From contig JAVEEE010000453.1 in the NCBI GenBank assembly GCA_030840615.1, positions 1 to 13,737 on the forward strand: 13,737 nt of DNA. Reading direction: 5' to 3'. Of this stretch, positions 1-7,165 are shown one piece after another (positions within the stretch are counted from its first letter, which is position 1; each line of letters starts with the position of its first letter). A program made the translations under genes and the position numbers. The notes under the pieces are model-generated. The model ran no database searches, was not told the origin of the DNA, and saw only the letters and a list, made by a program, of their open reading frames with translations. Source of the stretch: Frankiaceae bacterium (GTDB lineage: Bacteria; Actinomycetota; Actinomycetes; JAFAQI01).

Positions 1-990
1 GGAGAACAGCTGCACGCTGGCTTTCTTGACCGTCTTGGTCGGGTCGGCCACGAAGACGGTGAAACCGGCCTTCGCGAGCATGGTGTTGAGCGCGTCGATC
101 GACGGCAGCCTCTGGCCGTTGCCCTGGATGTGCACGCCCTTGTTGTCGACGGTGACCGGAACCCCGCCGACCTTCATACCCTGCACCGTCGTACTCGCTG
201 TGCCGGTCGCCGTCTTGCCGTTCGTGACCGCGTGCGCCACCGATGTGATCGAGCTGATCGTGAGCGCGCCGCCGCCGAGCGAGACGTCGCGCATCGTGCT
301 CACTGCGTCGACCACCGCCGTGTTGGGGCCGGTCAGCTTGATGCGGGTGATCGTGGCCGTGCTGCCCATCCCGTCGCCGATCCCGGGCGCTTTGCCGCCG
401 GCCATCGCCGTCGCAGCTTCGACGAGGGCGGGGAGGGTCTTCGCCGACATCTCGACGCCTGGGTTGCTCTGCGTCACCTCCGGCTTGCCGGCTCCGGACT
501 GTGCCTCGGCCTTGTAGTTGTCGTTCATGTTCTCGTAGGCCTGGTCCGGCAGGGGCGGGATGTGCGCCACGCACGGCAGGTCGGGAATCGGCACCGGGAT
601 CGGGATCGGGATCGTGTTGAACGGGTTGGGCGGGAGGCAGGAGCCGGTCAGCAGCTTGAAAGTGTCGCCGCCGTGGCCTCCCGTGTCGCCCGGCCAGAAC
701 ACGCTCGTGAGGGCGTGCCCGGAGCCGCCGTAGCCCATCTGCGCCAGCGCGTACGGAAGTTCGCTCTCGACATCTTCGCCCGAGTGCGTGAAGAACGGCA
801 CCCGCAACCCGTACGCCGAGGCGCCGATGGAGATCGAGCCGAAGTTGGAGCCGGGTGCGGGGGATGCGGAGGCCGTGAGCATGCCGGCCGCGCCGGCGCC
901 CATGCTGGCGACCCCGACGGCGACAAGGGCGGTGGAGGTACGTCGGCCCCACCTGCTGCGGGTCCGGGCTCCACGGTGACGTCCCGTCAT
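1..990 (-). CDS. Secreted protein of unknown function, C-terminus beyond the window
   Basis: The first 330 codons of a minus-strand gene read open to the left edge. The start ATG at 990 overlaps the livF stop (ATGA) and has an ideal GGAGG at 997-1001, six bases upstream. The N-terminus is very basic (residues 1-17), followed by a hydrophobic Ala/Gly/Val stretch (about 20-40) and an Ala-Ser-Ala-Ser region, so it looks like a signal peptide with cleavage near residue 42. Residues around 130-145 hold a short alternating Pro-Ile/Pro-Val stretch. The rest is Gly/Ala/Thr/Val-rich and resembles a beta-rich extracellular domain. No catalytic motif is visible. It is the last visible gene of the ABC importer operon and translationally coupled to livF, so a cell-surface role linked to that importer is possible. 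That is inference; the protein is not a recognised LIV component. Confidence 0.8.
   Translation of the reverse strand, partial: MTGRHRGARTRSRWGRRTSTALVAVGVASMGAGAAGMLTASASPAPGSNFGSISIGASAYGLRVPFFTHSGEDVESELPYALAQMGYGGSGHALTSVFWPGDTGGHGGDTFKLLTGSCLPPNPFNTIPIPIPVPIPDLPCVAHIPPLPDQAYENMNDNYKAEAQSGAGKPEVTQSNPGVEMSAKTLPALVEAATAMAGGKAPGIGDGMGSTATITRIKLTGPNTAVVDAVSTMRDVSLGGGALTISSITSVAHAVTNGKTATGTASTTVQGMKVGGVPVTVDNKGVHIQGNGQRLPSIDALNTMLAKAGFTVFVADPTKTVKKASVQLFS
977..989. promoter_or_regulatory. TGACGGGnCGTCA core over a start codon
   Basis: On the minus strand TGACGGGACGTCA is a palindrome with 5-bp arms and a 3-bp centre. It covers the ATG of the left-edge secreted protein. It differs from the cores of the two intergenic palindromes (8310-8324, 13128-13142) at only the middle base. 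It lies inside an operon and in coding sequence, so it may be coincidence or a weak roadblock site. No promoter was identified here. Confidence 0.3.
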
Positions 991-1694
991 GCTGCACCTC
1001 CCAGGTAGGCCGCGGAGACGTGCTCCTCGATGTCCTGCGGCTGTCCCACCGCCACGATTCTGCCCTGCGTCATCACGGCCGCGAAGTCGGCGACCGCCAA
1101 TGCTGTGTTGGCGAACTGTTCGACGAGCAGGATGGTGATTCCCTCTTCGGCCAGCTGGCGCACCAGGTCATAGAGCTCGGACACGATGATCGGGGCGAGA
1201 CCCATGGAGATCTCGTCGAGCAGCAGCACGGCCGGGTCGGCGACCAGCGCGCGGGACATGGCGAGCATCTGCTGCTCGCCGCCGCTCAACGTGCCGGCGC
1301 GCTGCCCCCGGCGTTCCATGAGCCGCGGAAACCGCGTGAAGGCCCGCTCCTGGACCTGCTTCACCGGGAGGCCGGCGGCGTAGGTCCACATCCGCAGGTT
1401 CTCCTCGACGGTGAGGTTCGGAAAGATTCCACGCCCTTCGGGGATGCTGCTGACCCCGGCGCGCACGAGCGCGTCCGGCTTGGCGCCGTTGACGTGCGCG
1501 CCGGCGATGTGCACGCAGCCGGACGTCGGTTTGAGTCGCCCGGCGATGACCTGCAAGGTCGTCGATTTGCCACCGCCGTTCGGGCCGAGCAGCGCGTAGA
1601 CGCTGCCGGTCGGCACTGCGAACGCGACGCCATGCAGGACCTCGATCCGGCCGTAGCCGGCGTGTACGTCGACGAGCTCGATCGCGTGGGTCAT
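987..1694 (-). CDS. livF: LivF-type branched-chain amino acid ABC transporter ATPase
   Basis: A 235-residue cytoplasmic ATPase, the usual size for LivF. Walker A is GPNGGGKST at residues 37-45, with Gly replacing the more common Ala. The signature motif is LSGGEQQ and Walker B is LLLDE followed by ISMGLAP. The switch position reads LLVEQ, with Gln instead of His, which is normal for LivF and distinguishes it from LivG. It should pair with LivG to power import through the fused LivH-LivM permease. The ATG at 1694 overlaps the livG stop by 4 bp (ATGA), and the stop overlaps the next start in the same way. This indicates tight translational coupling. The exact substrate (branched-chain amino acid, amide, urea or an aromatic acid) cannot be read from the ATPase. 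Confidence 0.95.
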   Translation of the reverse strand: MTHAIELVDVHAGYGRIEVLHGVAFAVPTGSVYALLGPNGGGKSTTLQVIAGRLKPTSGCVHIAGAHVNGAKPDALVRAGVSSIPEGRGIFPNLTVEENLRMWTYAAGLPVKQVQERAFTRFPRLMERRGQRAGTLSGGEQQMLAMSRALVADPAVLLLDEISMGLAPIIVSELYDLVRQLAEEGITILLVEQFANTALAVADFAAVMTQGRIVAVGQPQDIEEHVSAAYLGGAA

Positions 1695-2494
1695 GACGGT
1701 CCACCGCGCGATTCGGGTGCTGCGCCGAGGTAGGCAGCCTGGACGGCAGGGTCCTTCTGCACCTGTGCAGGAGTTCCCGTCGCGATGATGCGACCGAAGT
1801 CCAGCACGAAGATGCGATCGCAGACTCGCATGACGAGCTCGACGTCGTGCTCGACGAGCAGGATCGCGGTGCCGTCACGGGTGAGGTCGACCATGAGGTC
1901 ACCGAGTGCCTCGGTCTCCTCGTGGCTGAGGCCTGAGCCGACCTCGTCGAGCAGCAGCAGCCGCGGTCGCGTCGCCAGAGCGCGGCCCAGCTCCACGAGG
2001 CGGGCGAGGCCGGTGGGCAGCGAGTCGACACGGGCGTCGGCGACCACGGAGAGGCCGACCCGGCGGATGATCTCGGCGGCGACGGTGCGGGCAGGTGTGT
2101 CGTCGTTGGACCACGAGCGGCGGAACTCGGCGGCCGCGAGCACGTTCTCGAACACGGTCAGCGAGCCGAACACCTCGAGCCGCTGGAAGGTACGCGCGAC
2201 GCCCCGGCGAGCCCGCTTGTACGGCGGCAGGCCGCTCACGTCTCGGTCGCCGAACCACACTCGGCCGTGAGTCGGCTCCTGCAGCCCGGTGATGACGTTG
2301 AACAGGGTCGTCTTGCCGGCGCCGTTGGGGCCGATCAGCCCGGTGATCTGACCCTCGCGGGCCGACAGCCGCACGTCGGTCAGGGCCGCGATTCCGCCGA
2401 AGTTCACCGAGACGTCGACCACCTCGACCACCGCATGCGGATCGCGCCGCTCGGTGCCCGCGGGGGCTGCGAACTCAGTGGCCGGCGCTGACAA
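1691..2494 (-). CDS. livG: LivG-type branched-chain amino acid ABC transporter ATPase
   Basis: A 267-residue ATPase. Walker A is GPNGAGKTT, in the context LIGPNGAGKTTLFNVITGL. Walker B is LLLLDE followed by VGSGL, and the switch His is in LLVEHD. The C-terminus carries the LivG-typical tail (FGRIIATGTPAQVQKDPAVQAAYLG). The signature motif is degenerate (LPTGLARLVEL instead of LSGGQ), as seen in many actinobacterial LivG proteins. About 20 N-terminal residues precede the ABC domain. The start is TTG at 2494. It is supported by a GGAGGG at 2500-2505, five bases upstream, itself inside the last codons of the permease gene, so the two genes overlap by 20 bp. GTG codons just before the ABC domain are possible but lack such a site. 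Confidence 0.93.
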   Translation of the reverse strand: MSAPATEFAAPAGTERRDPHAVVEVVDVSVNFGGIAALTDVRLSAREGQITGLIGPNGAGKTTLFNVITGLQEPTHGRVWFGDRDVSGLPPYKRARRGVARTFQRLEVFGSLTVFENVLAAAEFRRSWSNDDTPARTVAAEIIRRVGLSVVADARVDSLPTGLARLVELGRALATRPRLLLLDEVGSGLSHEETEALGDLMVDLTRDGTAILLVEHDVELVMRVCDRIFVLDFGRIIATGTPAQVQKDPAVQAAYLGAAPESRGGPS

Positions 2495-4418
2495 GGCGAC
2501 CCTCCTCCTCGAGGAAGACCGCGGCGGCGGTGCCGTCGTCAGAGCTCACCGGAACGGAAACGAGCTTGCGGTCCAGCCCGAGTAGCTCGCGCAGCTTCTC
2601 GGCTCCCTGCGCGATCCGACCGCCGAGGCCGTTGGGGTCGCGCCCGACGCTGACCGCGGCGATACCCGTGAGCAGGAACTGGTTGCTCAGGAAATCGGGC
2701 AGGTGCGGCAGGAACGTCGGGAACAGAGCGAACGTGAACGCGCCCAGGAGCACGCCCGTGGCGGTGTTGATTCCGCCGATCCGGGCGAGCAGCAGCGCGA
2801 CAAGGCTCAGCAGCGCCGCGAAGCTGTTCGCGTCGACCTGCTTGGTCACGCCGCCGTAGAGCACCCCGGCGAGGCCGCACATCGCGGCTGAGGCGGTGAA
2901 GACGACGAGCTTGGTCCGGTTGACGTTGACGCCGAGCGTCGCGCAGGCGGCCGGAGAGTCGTTGACTGCTACGAGCCGGCGTCCCAGCGAGCCGCGCCGG
3001 AAGGCGAGGACGCCGATGGCGGCCGCTGCGAACACCACCGAGCAGAGGACAAGGAAGGCTTGGTCGGACCCGGTCGGGATCCCCGGGATGTTCGGGCGGG
3101 CCACCGTCTGGTTGCCACCGGTGCCGAAGATCTGCGTGAAGACCGCCTGGTCGAAGACCGCCGCGAACGCGAACGTCGCGAGCGCGAGGTAGAGGCCGCG
3201 CATCTTCAACGTCGGGAGCGCCAAGAGGAAGCCCGCACCGGCGGCCAGACCGATGGCGGCGAGGACGCCGAGCAGCGACCCGCCGTCACCGCCGACCTTG
3301 CCCATCGCGATGGAGCCCAGGCCGACGAACGTGAGCTGGCAGATCGACACCATGCCGCCGTAACCGGTCAGCAGCAGCAGCGACAGCAGCACCAGCGCCA
3401 GCGCAAACCCGTTGGCGGCTGTTCGCAGGTTGGGTCCGGACAACCCGGTCGACACGAGCATGGTGCCCGCGACGAGGACCAGCCCCCACACGAGGGAGGC
3501 CTTGAGCCCGGCGACTCGCGGGGCCACCGCGCCGGTGAACGAGGCGGTACGCAGCCGGTCCTGGGGGAGCAAGATCAGCACCGCGAAGAGCACGACCATC
3601 GGGATGACGTACTGCACGCGCTTGACCCAGTCGGCGTTCGCGTAGCCGGAGATGTAGAACTGCCCCAGGCCGATGGCCATCGCACCGGCAACCGCAAGCG
3701 GCAGGTTCCGCAGCCGCCCGATGATCGCAGCCGCGTAGCCGTCGACGACGAGCAAGGTGAGCAGCAGGATATCGAGCCGCGCGATCGGCGCTAGCAGGAT
3801 GCCGGCGAGTGCCGCGATCGAGGAAGAAAGCATCCAGGAGAGCTGCTGGATGCGGATAGGGCGTCCGCCGGCCATCGCGAGGAGGTCGGCGTTGTCGACG
3901 ACGGCCCGCATCGCGATGCCAGTGCGGGTGGTGTTGAACAGCAGTCGGAGCGCGATGGCGATCGCGACAGTGGCAGCGACGGCGACGACCTCGTGGTAGG
4001 TCACCAGCACGTAGCCGATGCGCTTGCCGTCGCCGTTGAAGAAGGACGGAAGGTTTCGCACTTCTGACGGGTCCCAGATGATCTGGGCGAGGCCGACGAG
4101 GAACAGCAGCAGGCCGAGCGTCACGACGAGGGTGAGATCGACCGGGGCGCCCCGCAACGGCCGCATCAGCAGCCGTTCGATGAAGAGACCGAAGAGCGGA
4201 GCGAGGACGAGCACCACCATCACGAGCGCGAGTGGTGCCGGCCAGCCCCAGCCCTGCCAGAACTGCCAGAAGGCGTAGGCGCCCACCATGGCGATCGCGC
4301 CGTGGGCGAAGTTGAAGATGCCTGTCGTGTTATAGGTGACGACCAGCCCGGTGGCGATCAGCGCGTAGACGCAGCCCGCCACGAGGCCGATGACCGTGAA
4401 CGACAGGAAGATGGCCAT
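2475..4418 (-). CDS. Fused LivH-LivM permease of a branched-chain amino acid ABC importer
   Basis: A 647-residue integral membrane protein. Residues 1 to about 290 match LivH: the N-terminus FLSFTVIGLVAGCVYALIATGLVVTYNTTGIFNFAHGAIAMVGAY is the typical first half, with the Asn-Phe-Ala-His-Gly motif. Residues from about 300 to 590 match LivM, with helices around GLVLVAGTMLVSTGL and LLLTGYGGMVSICQLTFVGLG, and the conserved segment AVNDSPAACATLGVNVNRTKLVVFTASAA. E. coli encodes these as two proteins of roughly 300-425 residues; here they form one chain giving both halves of the channel. A soluble tail of about 50 residues ends the protein. The ATG at 4418 lies 3 bp after the stop of the substrate-binding protein gene, and the last 20 bp overlap livG. 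The reading frame is continuous, so the fusion is real rather than a frameshift artefact. Confidence 0.93.
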   Translation of the reverse strand: MAIFLSFTVIGLVAGCVYALIATGLVVTYNTTGIFNFAHGAIAMVGAYAFWQFWQGWGWPAPLALVMVVLVLAPLFGLFIERLLMRPLRGAPVDLTLVVTLGLLLFLVGLAQIIWDPSEVRNLPSFFNGDGKRIGYVLVTYHEVVAVAATVAIAIALRLLFNTTRTGIAMRAVVDNADLLAMAGGRPIRIQQLSWMLSSSIAALAGILLAPIARLDILLLTLLVVDGYAAAIIGRLRNLPLAVAGAMAIGLGQFYISGYANADWVKRVQYVIPMVVLFAVLILLPQDRLRTASFTGAVAPRVAGLKASLVWGLVLVAGTMLVSTGLSGPNLRTAANGFALALVLLSLLLLTGYGGMVSICQLTFVGLGSIAMGKVGGDGGSLLGVLAAIGLAAGAGFLLALPTLKMRGLYLALATFAFAAVFDQAVFTQIFGTGGNQTVARPNIPGIPTGSDQAFLVLCSVVFAAAAIGVLAFRRGSLGRRLVAVNDSPAACATLGVNVNRTKLVVFTASAAMCGLAGVLYGGVTKQVDANSFAALLSLVALLLARIGGINTATGVLLGAFTFALFPTFLPHLPDFLSNQFLLTGIAAVSVGRDPNGLGGRIAQGAEKLRELLGLDRKLVSVPVSSDDGTAAAVFLEEEGRLVSAGH

Positions 4419-4421
4419 GTC

Positions 4422-5909
4422 TCAGCCGTTCAGCGGGAGGAAGCGCCCGTCGCATCGGTACTTGCCGACCGGGGTGTCCATCCGGTGGAAGGCCCCGCCG
4501 GTGTACTGCCACAGCACGTAGCAGTGCACACCCTCGGTCTTCGAGCCCGGGTTGCTCGGGGCCACGATCCCGTGCGCGTCGTAGTTGTTGATCTTCTTGG
4601 CGGCGGCAATCAGCGCCTTGCGGTTGATCACCTTGCCGGCGTTCTCGAAGGCCTGCTCGAAGAGGCGTCCCTCCGCCCACGCGAAGAGTGCGTAGAGGTT
4701 GAGCGGCTGGCCGGGGTTGACCCGCGCGAACCACGCCTGGAGGTTCTTCAGCTCCGGGATCGCGGCAGCTTCGTCCTTGTTGAAGAACAGTGAGTACTCG
4801 TTCCAACCCATGAGGCCTTGGAGCCGCTTGCTGCCACCGGCGTCCTGGACGAACGCCTGGTCATAGGCGATCGGGATGATGTTGATGAGGTCGTCCGGGC
4901 AGTTCGCCTGGTCCTCGTTCTGCAGCATCTTCGCAGCGTTGGCTGCGTTCTCCGCCGAGGTGAAGAAGATCTTGATGTGCTTCTGCTGACACATTTTGAC
5001 GAAGTCCTGCTGCCAGTCGGTCTCGGTGGCGTCGCCGGCGCGGCTGTAGATGAACTTCCAGCCCTGGGACTCCCCTGATTTGATGAACCCTTGCTGCTTC
5101 TGGGCCGCCGAGGGGATGTTGGGGTAGAGCGTGCCGACGGCCTTGACCTTCGAGCCCAGCTTCTTGGCGAAGTAGGCGAACATGCCCGTCGCGTAGCCCA
5201 GCGGACCCGGCTCGATGTCGAAGTGCGAGTCGGGCTGCGCGGCGCGCGGATCCAGCTGAACGTGGAAGTCGGGGATGTTGTGCTGCTTGATGTAGTCGGC
5301 GCCGCATCCGTCGTACAGGGAGAACGAGCCGACGAACGCGAAGACCTTGCTCGCGAGCTCCTCGGTGTCGTTCTGGTTCTGCCCGCAGTTGGTGCCGTCG
5401 TCGGCGGTCTTGACGGAGACTTGGTGACCACAGATGCCGCCTTGGCTGTTCATGAAGGCGCCGAACGCCTGAATGCCCTGGAATGCTCCCTGGAACAACC
5501 CACTCACCGGCCCGGTAGTGCTGGCGATGGTTCCGATCGTGACCTGGTTGCCGGTGAGTCCGACGTCGGTGCCGCTCGTCGGACAGGTCGATCCGCTTGC
5601 CTGAGGGCCGCTGCTCGGTCCGCTACTCGGACCGGTGACAGGGCCGGTGTCGGTTCCTGTCCCCGTGCCGGTGCCAGTACCGGTGCCAGTACCGGTGCCG
5701 GTTCCCGTGCCGGTGCCTGTCCCCGTGCCGGTGCCGGTGCCGGTGCCCGTCCCGGTGTCGGTCCCGCCACCCAGAGCACTGGACCCGGAGCCGGGATTGA
5801 GCACCGCATTGGCGGCCTGCCGCCGCTCGGCGGAGTTCAGCCTCGCTCCACACGCGGTGCCGAGCAGACCCAACAGCAGGACGATCGCGACAGCGCGGGG
5901 CGTGCGCAT
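4422..5909 (-). CDS. Lipoprotein substrate-binding protein of the LIV-type ABC importer, with Thr-Gly linker
   Basis: A 495-residue extracytoplasmic receptor of the LivJ/LivK (periplasmic-binding type 1) fold. The start is ATG at 5909, preceded by GGAGGAG at 5912-5918. The frame stays open upstream to 6035, but that extension has no ribosome site and would bury the signal peptide. MRTPRAVAIVLLLGLLGTAC is a lipoprotein signal with the lipidated Cys at residue 20. Residues 48-105 are a low-complexity linker: a run of 35 alternating Thr/Gly between Asp51 and Asp87, then Gly-Pro-Ser repeats. The ligand-binding domain begins at about residue 115 with VTIGTIASTTGPVSGLFQGAFQGIQ and contains several Cys that may form disulfides. 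It is the first gene of the operon and delivers ligand to the fused permease. The linker explains why it is about 100 residues longer than usual. Confidence 0.92.
   Translation of the reverse strand: MRTPRAVAIVLLLGLLGTACGARLNSAERRQAANAVLNPGSGSSALGGGTDTGTGTGTGTGTGTGTGTGTGTGTGTGTGTGTGTGTDTGPVTGPSSGPSSGPQASGSTCPTSGTDVGLTGNQVTIGTIASTTGPVSGLFQGAFQGIQAFGAFMNSQGGICGHQVSVKTADDGTNCGQNQNDTEELASKVFAFVGSFSLYDGCGADYIKQHNIPDFHVQLDPRAAQPDSHFDIEPGPLGYATGMFAYFAKKLGSKVKAVGTLYPNIPSAAQKQQGFIKSGESQGWKFIYSRAGDATETDWQQDFVKMCQQKHIKIFFTSAENAANAAKMLQNEDQANCPDDLINIIPIAYDQAFVQDAGGSKRLQGLMGWNEYSLFFNKDEAAAIPELKNLQAWFARVNPGQPLNLYALFAWAEGRLFEQAFENAGKVINRKALIAAAKKINNYDAHGIVAPSNPGSKTEGVHCYVLWQYTGGAFHRMDTPVGKYRCDGRFLPLNG
5649..5759 (-). 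repeat. Hexanucleotide repeat encoding a Thr-Gly run
   Basis: About 17 tandem copies of a degenerate 6-bp unit (plus-strand gtgccg, gtaccg, gttccc and similar) lie between two Asp codons of the lipoprotein gene. All copies encode Thr-Gly; synonymous changes break perfect identity. A 20-bp block at 5656-5675 recurs exactly at 5716-5735, 60 bp away, and the block ggtgccagtacc is doubled near 5670-5693. This suggests growth by segmental duplication. Because the unit is 6 bp, length changes stay in frame and alter only the surface linker. Confidence 0.9.
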
Positions 5910-5942
5910 CCGACTCCTCCGAACAAGGACGGCGTCGCGGCT

Positions 5943-5956
5943 GCGGTGGCCACCGC
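5943..5956. promoter_or_regulatory. 14-bp perfect palindrome in the transporter leader
   Basis: GCGGTGGCCACCGC is a perfect palindrome without a loop. It lies between the predicted transcription start (near 5974) and the ribosome site (5912-5918) of the substrate-binding protein gene. A dimeric regulator could bind here, but a self-complementary GC-rich 14-mer is not very rare in such DNA. Function is unproven. Confidence 0.3.
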
Positions 5957-5980
5957 CTGGGTAACGCCGACGTATCCGTG

Positions 5981-6009
5981 ACGTTAAGTTGCCCAGCCTT
6001 GCCGCACAA
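5981..6009 (-). promoter_or_regulatory. Candidate sigma-70-type promoter of the ABC importer operon
   Basis: On the minus strand there is a -35-like TTGTGC (6004-6009), a 17-bp spacer and a -10-like TAACGT (5981-5986), which fits the actinobacterial TAnnnT pattern. Transcription would start near 5974, giving a leader of about 65 bases before the ATG at 5909. An inverted repeat CCTTG-N5-CAAGG (5997-6011) overlaps the -35 and could be an operator. Confidence 0.5.
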
Positions 6010-6015
6010 GGGACG

Positions 6016-6034
6016 TATCTAGCGGGACTAGACA
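6016..6034. promoter_or_regulatory. CTAG-armed palindrome, candidate TetR operator
   Basis: TATCTAG-CGGGA-CTAGACA has 7-bp arms matching at 6 of 7 positions around a 5-bp centre. It contains two CTAG tetramers, which are scarce in this GC-rich window. It lies between the divergent regulator (start 6057) and the importer promoter (-35 at 6004-6009). A repressor bound here could control both directions, as is usual for TetR regulators with divergent neighbours. The regulator-site link is inference. Confidence 0.5.
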
Positions 6035-6056
6035 TGACGGCCTACTCTTCCGGCTG

Positions 6057-6629
6057 ATGGCATCACGAGTGGGGCTCGATCGCCAGGCGGTGATCACCGC
6101 TGCTGTCGACATCGTCGACCGGCACGGCGTCGCCGCGCTGACCATGACGCGGCTCGCGGACGAGCTGGGGATTCGCTCGCCGTCGCTCTACGCGCACGTT
6201 CGCGGTCAGCTCGACCTGCGCCGTGAGCTGTGGCTCTGGGCGGTCGCCGATCTCGGCGAGCGGCTGGGCGACGTCGTGATGGGTCGTAGTGGCGAGGAGG
6301 CGTTGTTCGCCTTCGCGGCGGAACTTCGCGACTATGCGCGCCGGCACCCCGGCCGCTACCAGCTGACGCTCGACCCACCGGTTCCGTTCGACGAGCAGGC
6401 AGCGTCGGTACGCCGACGTGCGAACGCGCCGTTCCGTGCGGTGATCCGCTCCTTCGGCCTGGAAGACGCGGAGGCTGTTCATGCGGGCCGAGCCTTGCGC
6501 GCGGCGATCCACGGCTTCGTGGCACTCGAGTCGCGCGACGCCATCGGCAGCGATGGCACGGATGAGAGCTTCAGGCACCTCGTCGACCTGTTGTGCCGCG
6601 GGCTGCGACCAGCGGCACTCACTGCCTGA
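6057..6629 (+). CDS. TetR-family transcriptional regulator with a WHG-type C-terminal domain
   Basis: A 190-residue protein of typical TetR length. The N-terminal helix-turn-helix covers about residues 8-52 (AVITAAVDIVDRHGVAALTMTRLADELGIRSPSLYAHV), with the recognition helix at about 40-48. The C-terminal part, including AGRALRAAIHGFVALES, resembles the ligand domain of the WHG subgroup, which is common in actinobacteria. It likely acts as a homodimeric, ligand-relieved repressor. It is divergent from the importer operon with a palindrome between them, so control of the importer and of itself is the simplest idea. The start has no clear ribosome site. TACTCT at 6043-6048 could be the -10 of a leaderless transcript. 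Its 3' end converges on the PPOX gene with a 12-bp gap and no visible terminator. Confidence 0.9.
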   Translation: MASRVGLDRQAVITAAVDIVDRHGVAALTMTRLADELGIRSPSLYAHVRGQLDLRRELWLWAVADLGERLGDVVMGRSGEEALFAFAAELRDYARRHPGRYQLTLDPPVPFDEQAASVRRRANAPFRAVIRSFGLEDAEAVHAGRALRAAIHGFVALESRDAIGSDGTDESFRHLVDLLCRGLRPAALTA

Positions 6630-6641
6630 GCCGCCCGTCGG

Positions 6642-7157
6642 TCATCGGTTGCGTCGGCCCGGGATGGCGACCGTCGTCCCTGCCGGTTCGCCGGTCGGCG
6701 GCAGGCCGAGCTTGCTGTGGTCCCACGACCTGATCCGTTCCGGATGCACGCGGACGGCGACGCGCTTGTTGAGCATCGTCTCGACGATGGGCTTGAGCTC
6801 GTCGGTGTAGGGGCCGTAGTAGCGCTCCCAGATGTTCACGCCGATCCGCCACAACAGATCGGCGTCGTCGGTCACCTCGGCGCGACCCTCGATCGCGACG
6901 CCGCGCAGCTCTTCGTAGGTCGCACCGTCCTCGACCAGGCACGTGATGCGCGGGTCTCGCCGGAGGTTGACGGCCTTCTGCGACTTGGACTTCGTCTCGA
7001 AGCAGATGTCACCGTCGATGAGCGCGAACCACATCGCGACCAGGTGCGGCTGGCCGTCCGGCCCGATGGTGGCCATCGTGGCGGTGCGGGTGCCGGCGAG
7101 CACCTGGTGGACCTCGTCGGGGGTGAGGACGATGTCCGCGCGCTGGTTGACCCCCAC
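6642..7157 (-). CDS. PPOX-fold, probably F420-dependent, oxidoreductase
   Basis: A 171-residue protein of the pyridoxamine 5'-phosphate oxidase-like split-barrel superfamily. The fold signature is residues 24-48 (RTATMATIGPDGQPHLVAMWFAL), followed by the cofactor-phosphate region FETKSKSQKAVNLRRDPRITCLVED (53-77). That pattern resembles actinobacterial F420-binding (Rv1155-like) members more than FMN oxidases. The reaction cannot be specified; relatives reduce unsaturated or nitro-type substrates or biliverdin-like compounds with F420H2. The start is GTG at 7157 with GGAG at 7170-7173 upstream; spacing is a little long at 12 bases. The frame remains open to 7556, but that part overlaps the upstream gene and has no homology. 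It starts 8 bp after the nitronate monooxygenase stop, so the two form an operon. Confidence 0.85.
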   Translation of the reverse strand: MGVNQRADIVLTPDEVHQVLAGTRTATMATIGPDGQPHLVAMWFALIDGDICFETKSKSQKAVNLRRDPRITCLVEDGATYEELRGVAIEGRAEVTDDADLLWRIGVNIWERYYGPYTDELKPIVETMLNKRVAVRVHPERIRSWDHSKLGLPPTGEPAGTTVAIPGRRNR

Positions 7158-7165
7158 GCCCGTCG

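Noticed and set aside
130..1008. Plus-strand 292-codon frame at the left edge
   Set aside because: It opposes a gene with an ideal ribosome site, signal peptide and operon coupling. The translation is His/Arg/Asp-rich with no recognisable domain.
3060..3794. Plus-strand 244-codon frame
   Set aside because: It is antisense to the permease transmembrane region. Gln/Arg/Asp-rich shadow frames are typical opposite Leu/Val/Ala-rich membrane helices.
5641..5763. CRISPR-like or satellite array
   Set aside because: The units are 6 bp with no spacers and encode an in-frame Thr-Gly linker, so it is a coding microsatellite.
5635..5964. Plus-strand frame with a Val-Pro repeat
   Set aside because: It is the reverse complement of the Thr-Gly repeat in the lipoprotein gene. 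No ribosome site or other coding sign supports it.
5910..6035. N-terminal extension of the substrate-binding protein
   Set aside because: It would cross the promoter and place 42 residues before a complete lipoprotein signal. The ATG at 5909 has a strong ribosome site.
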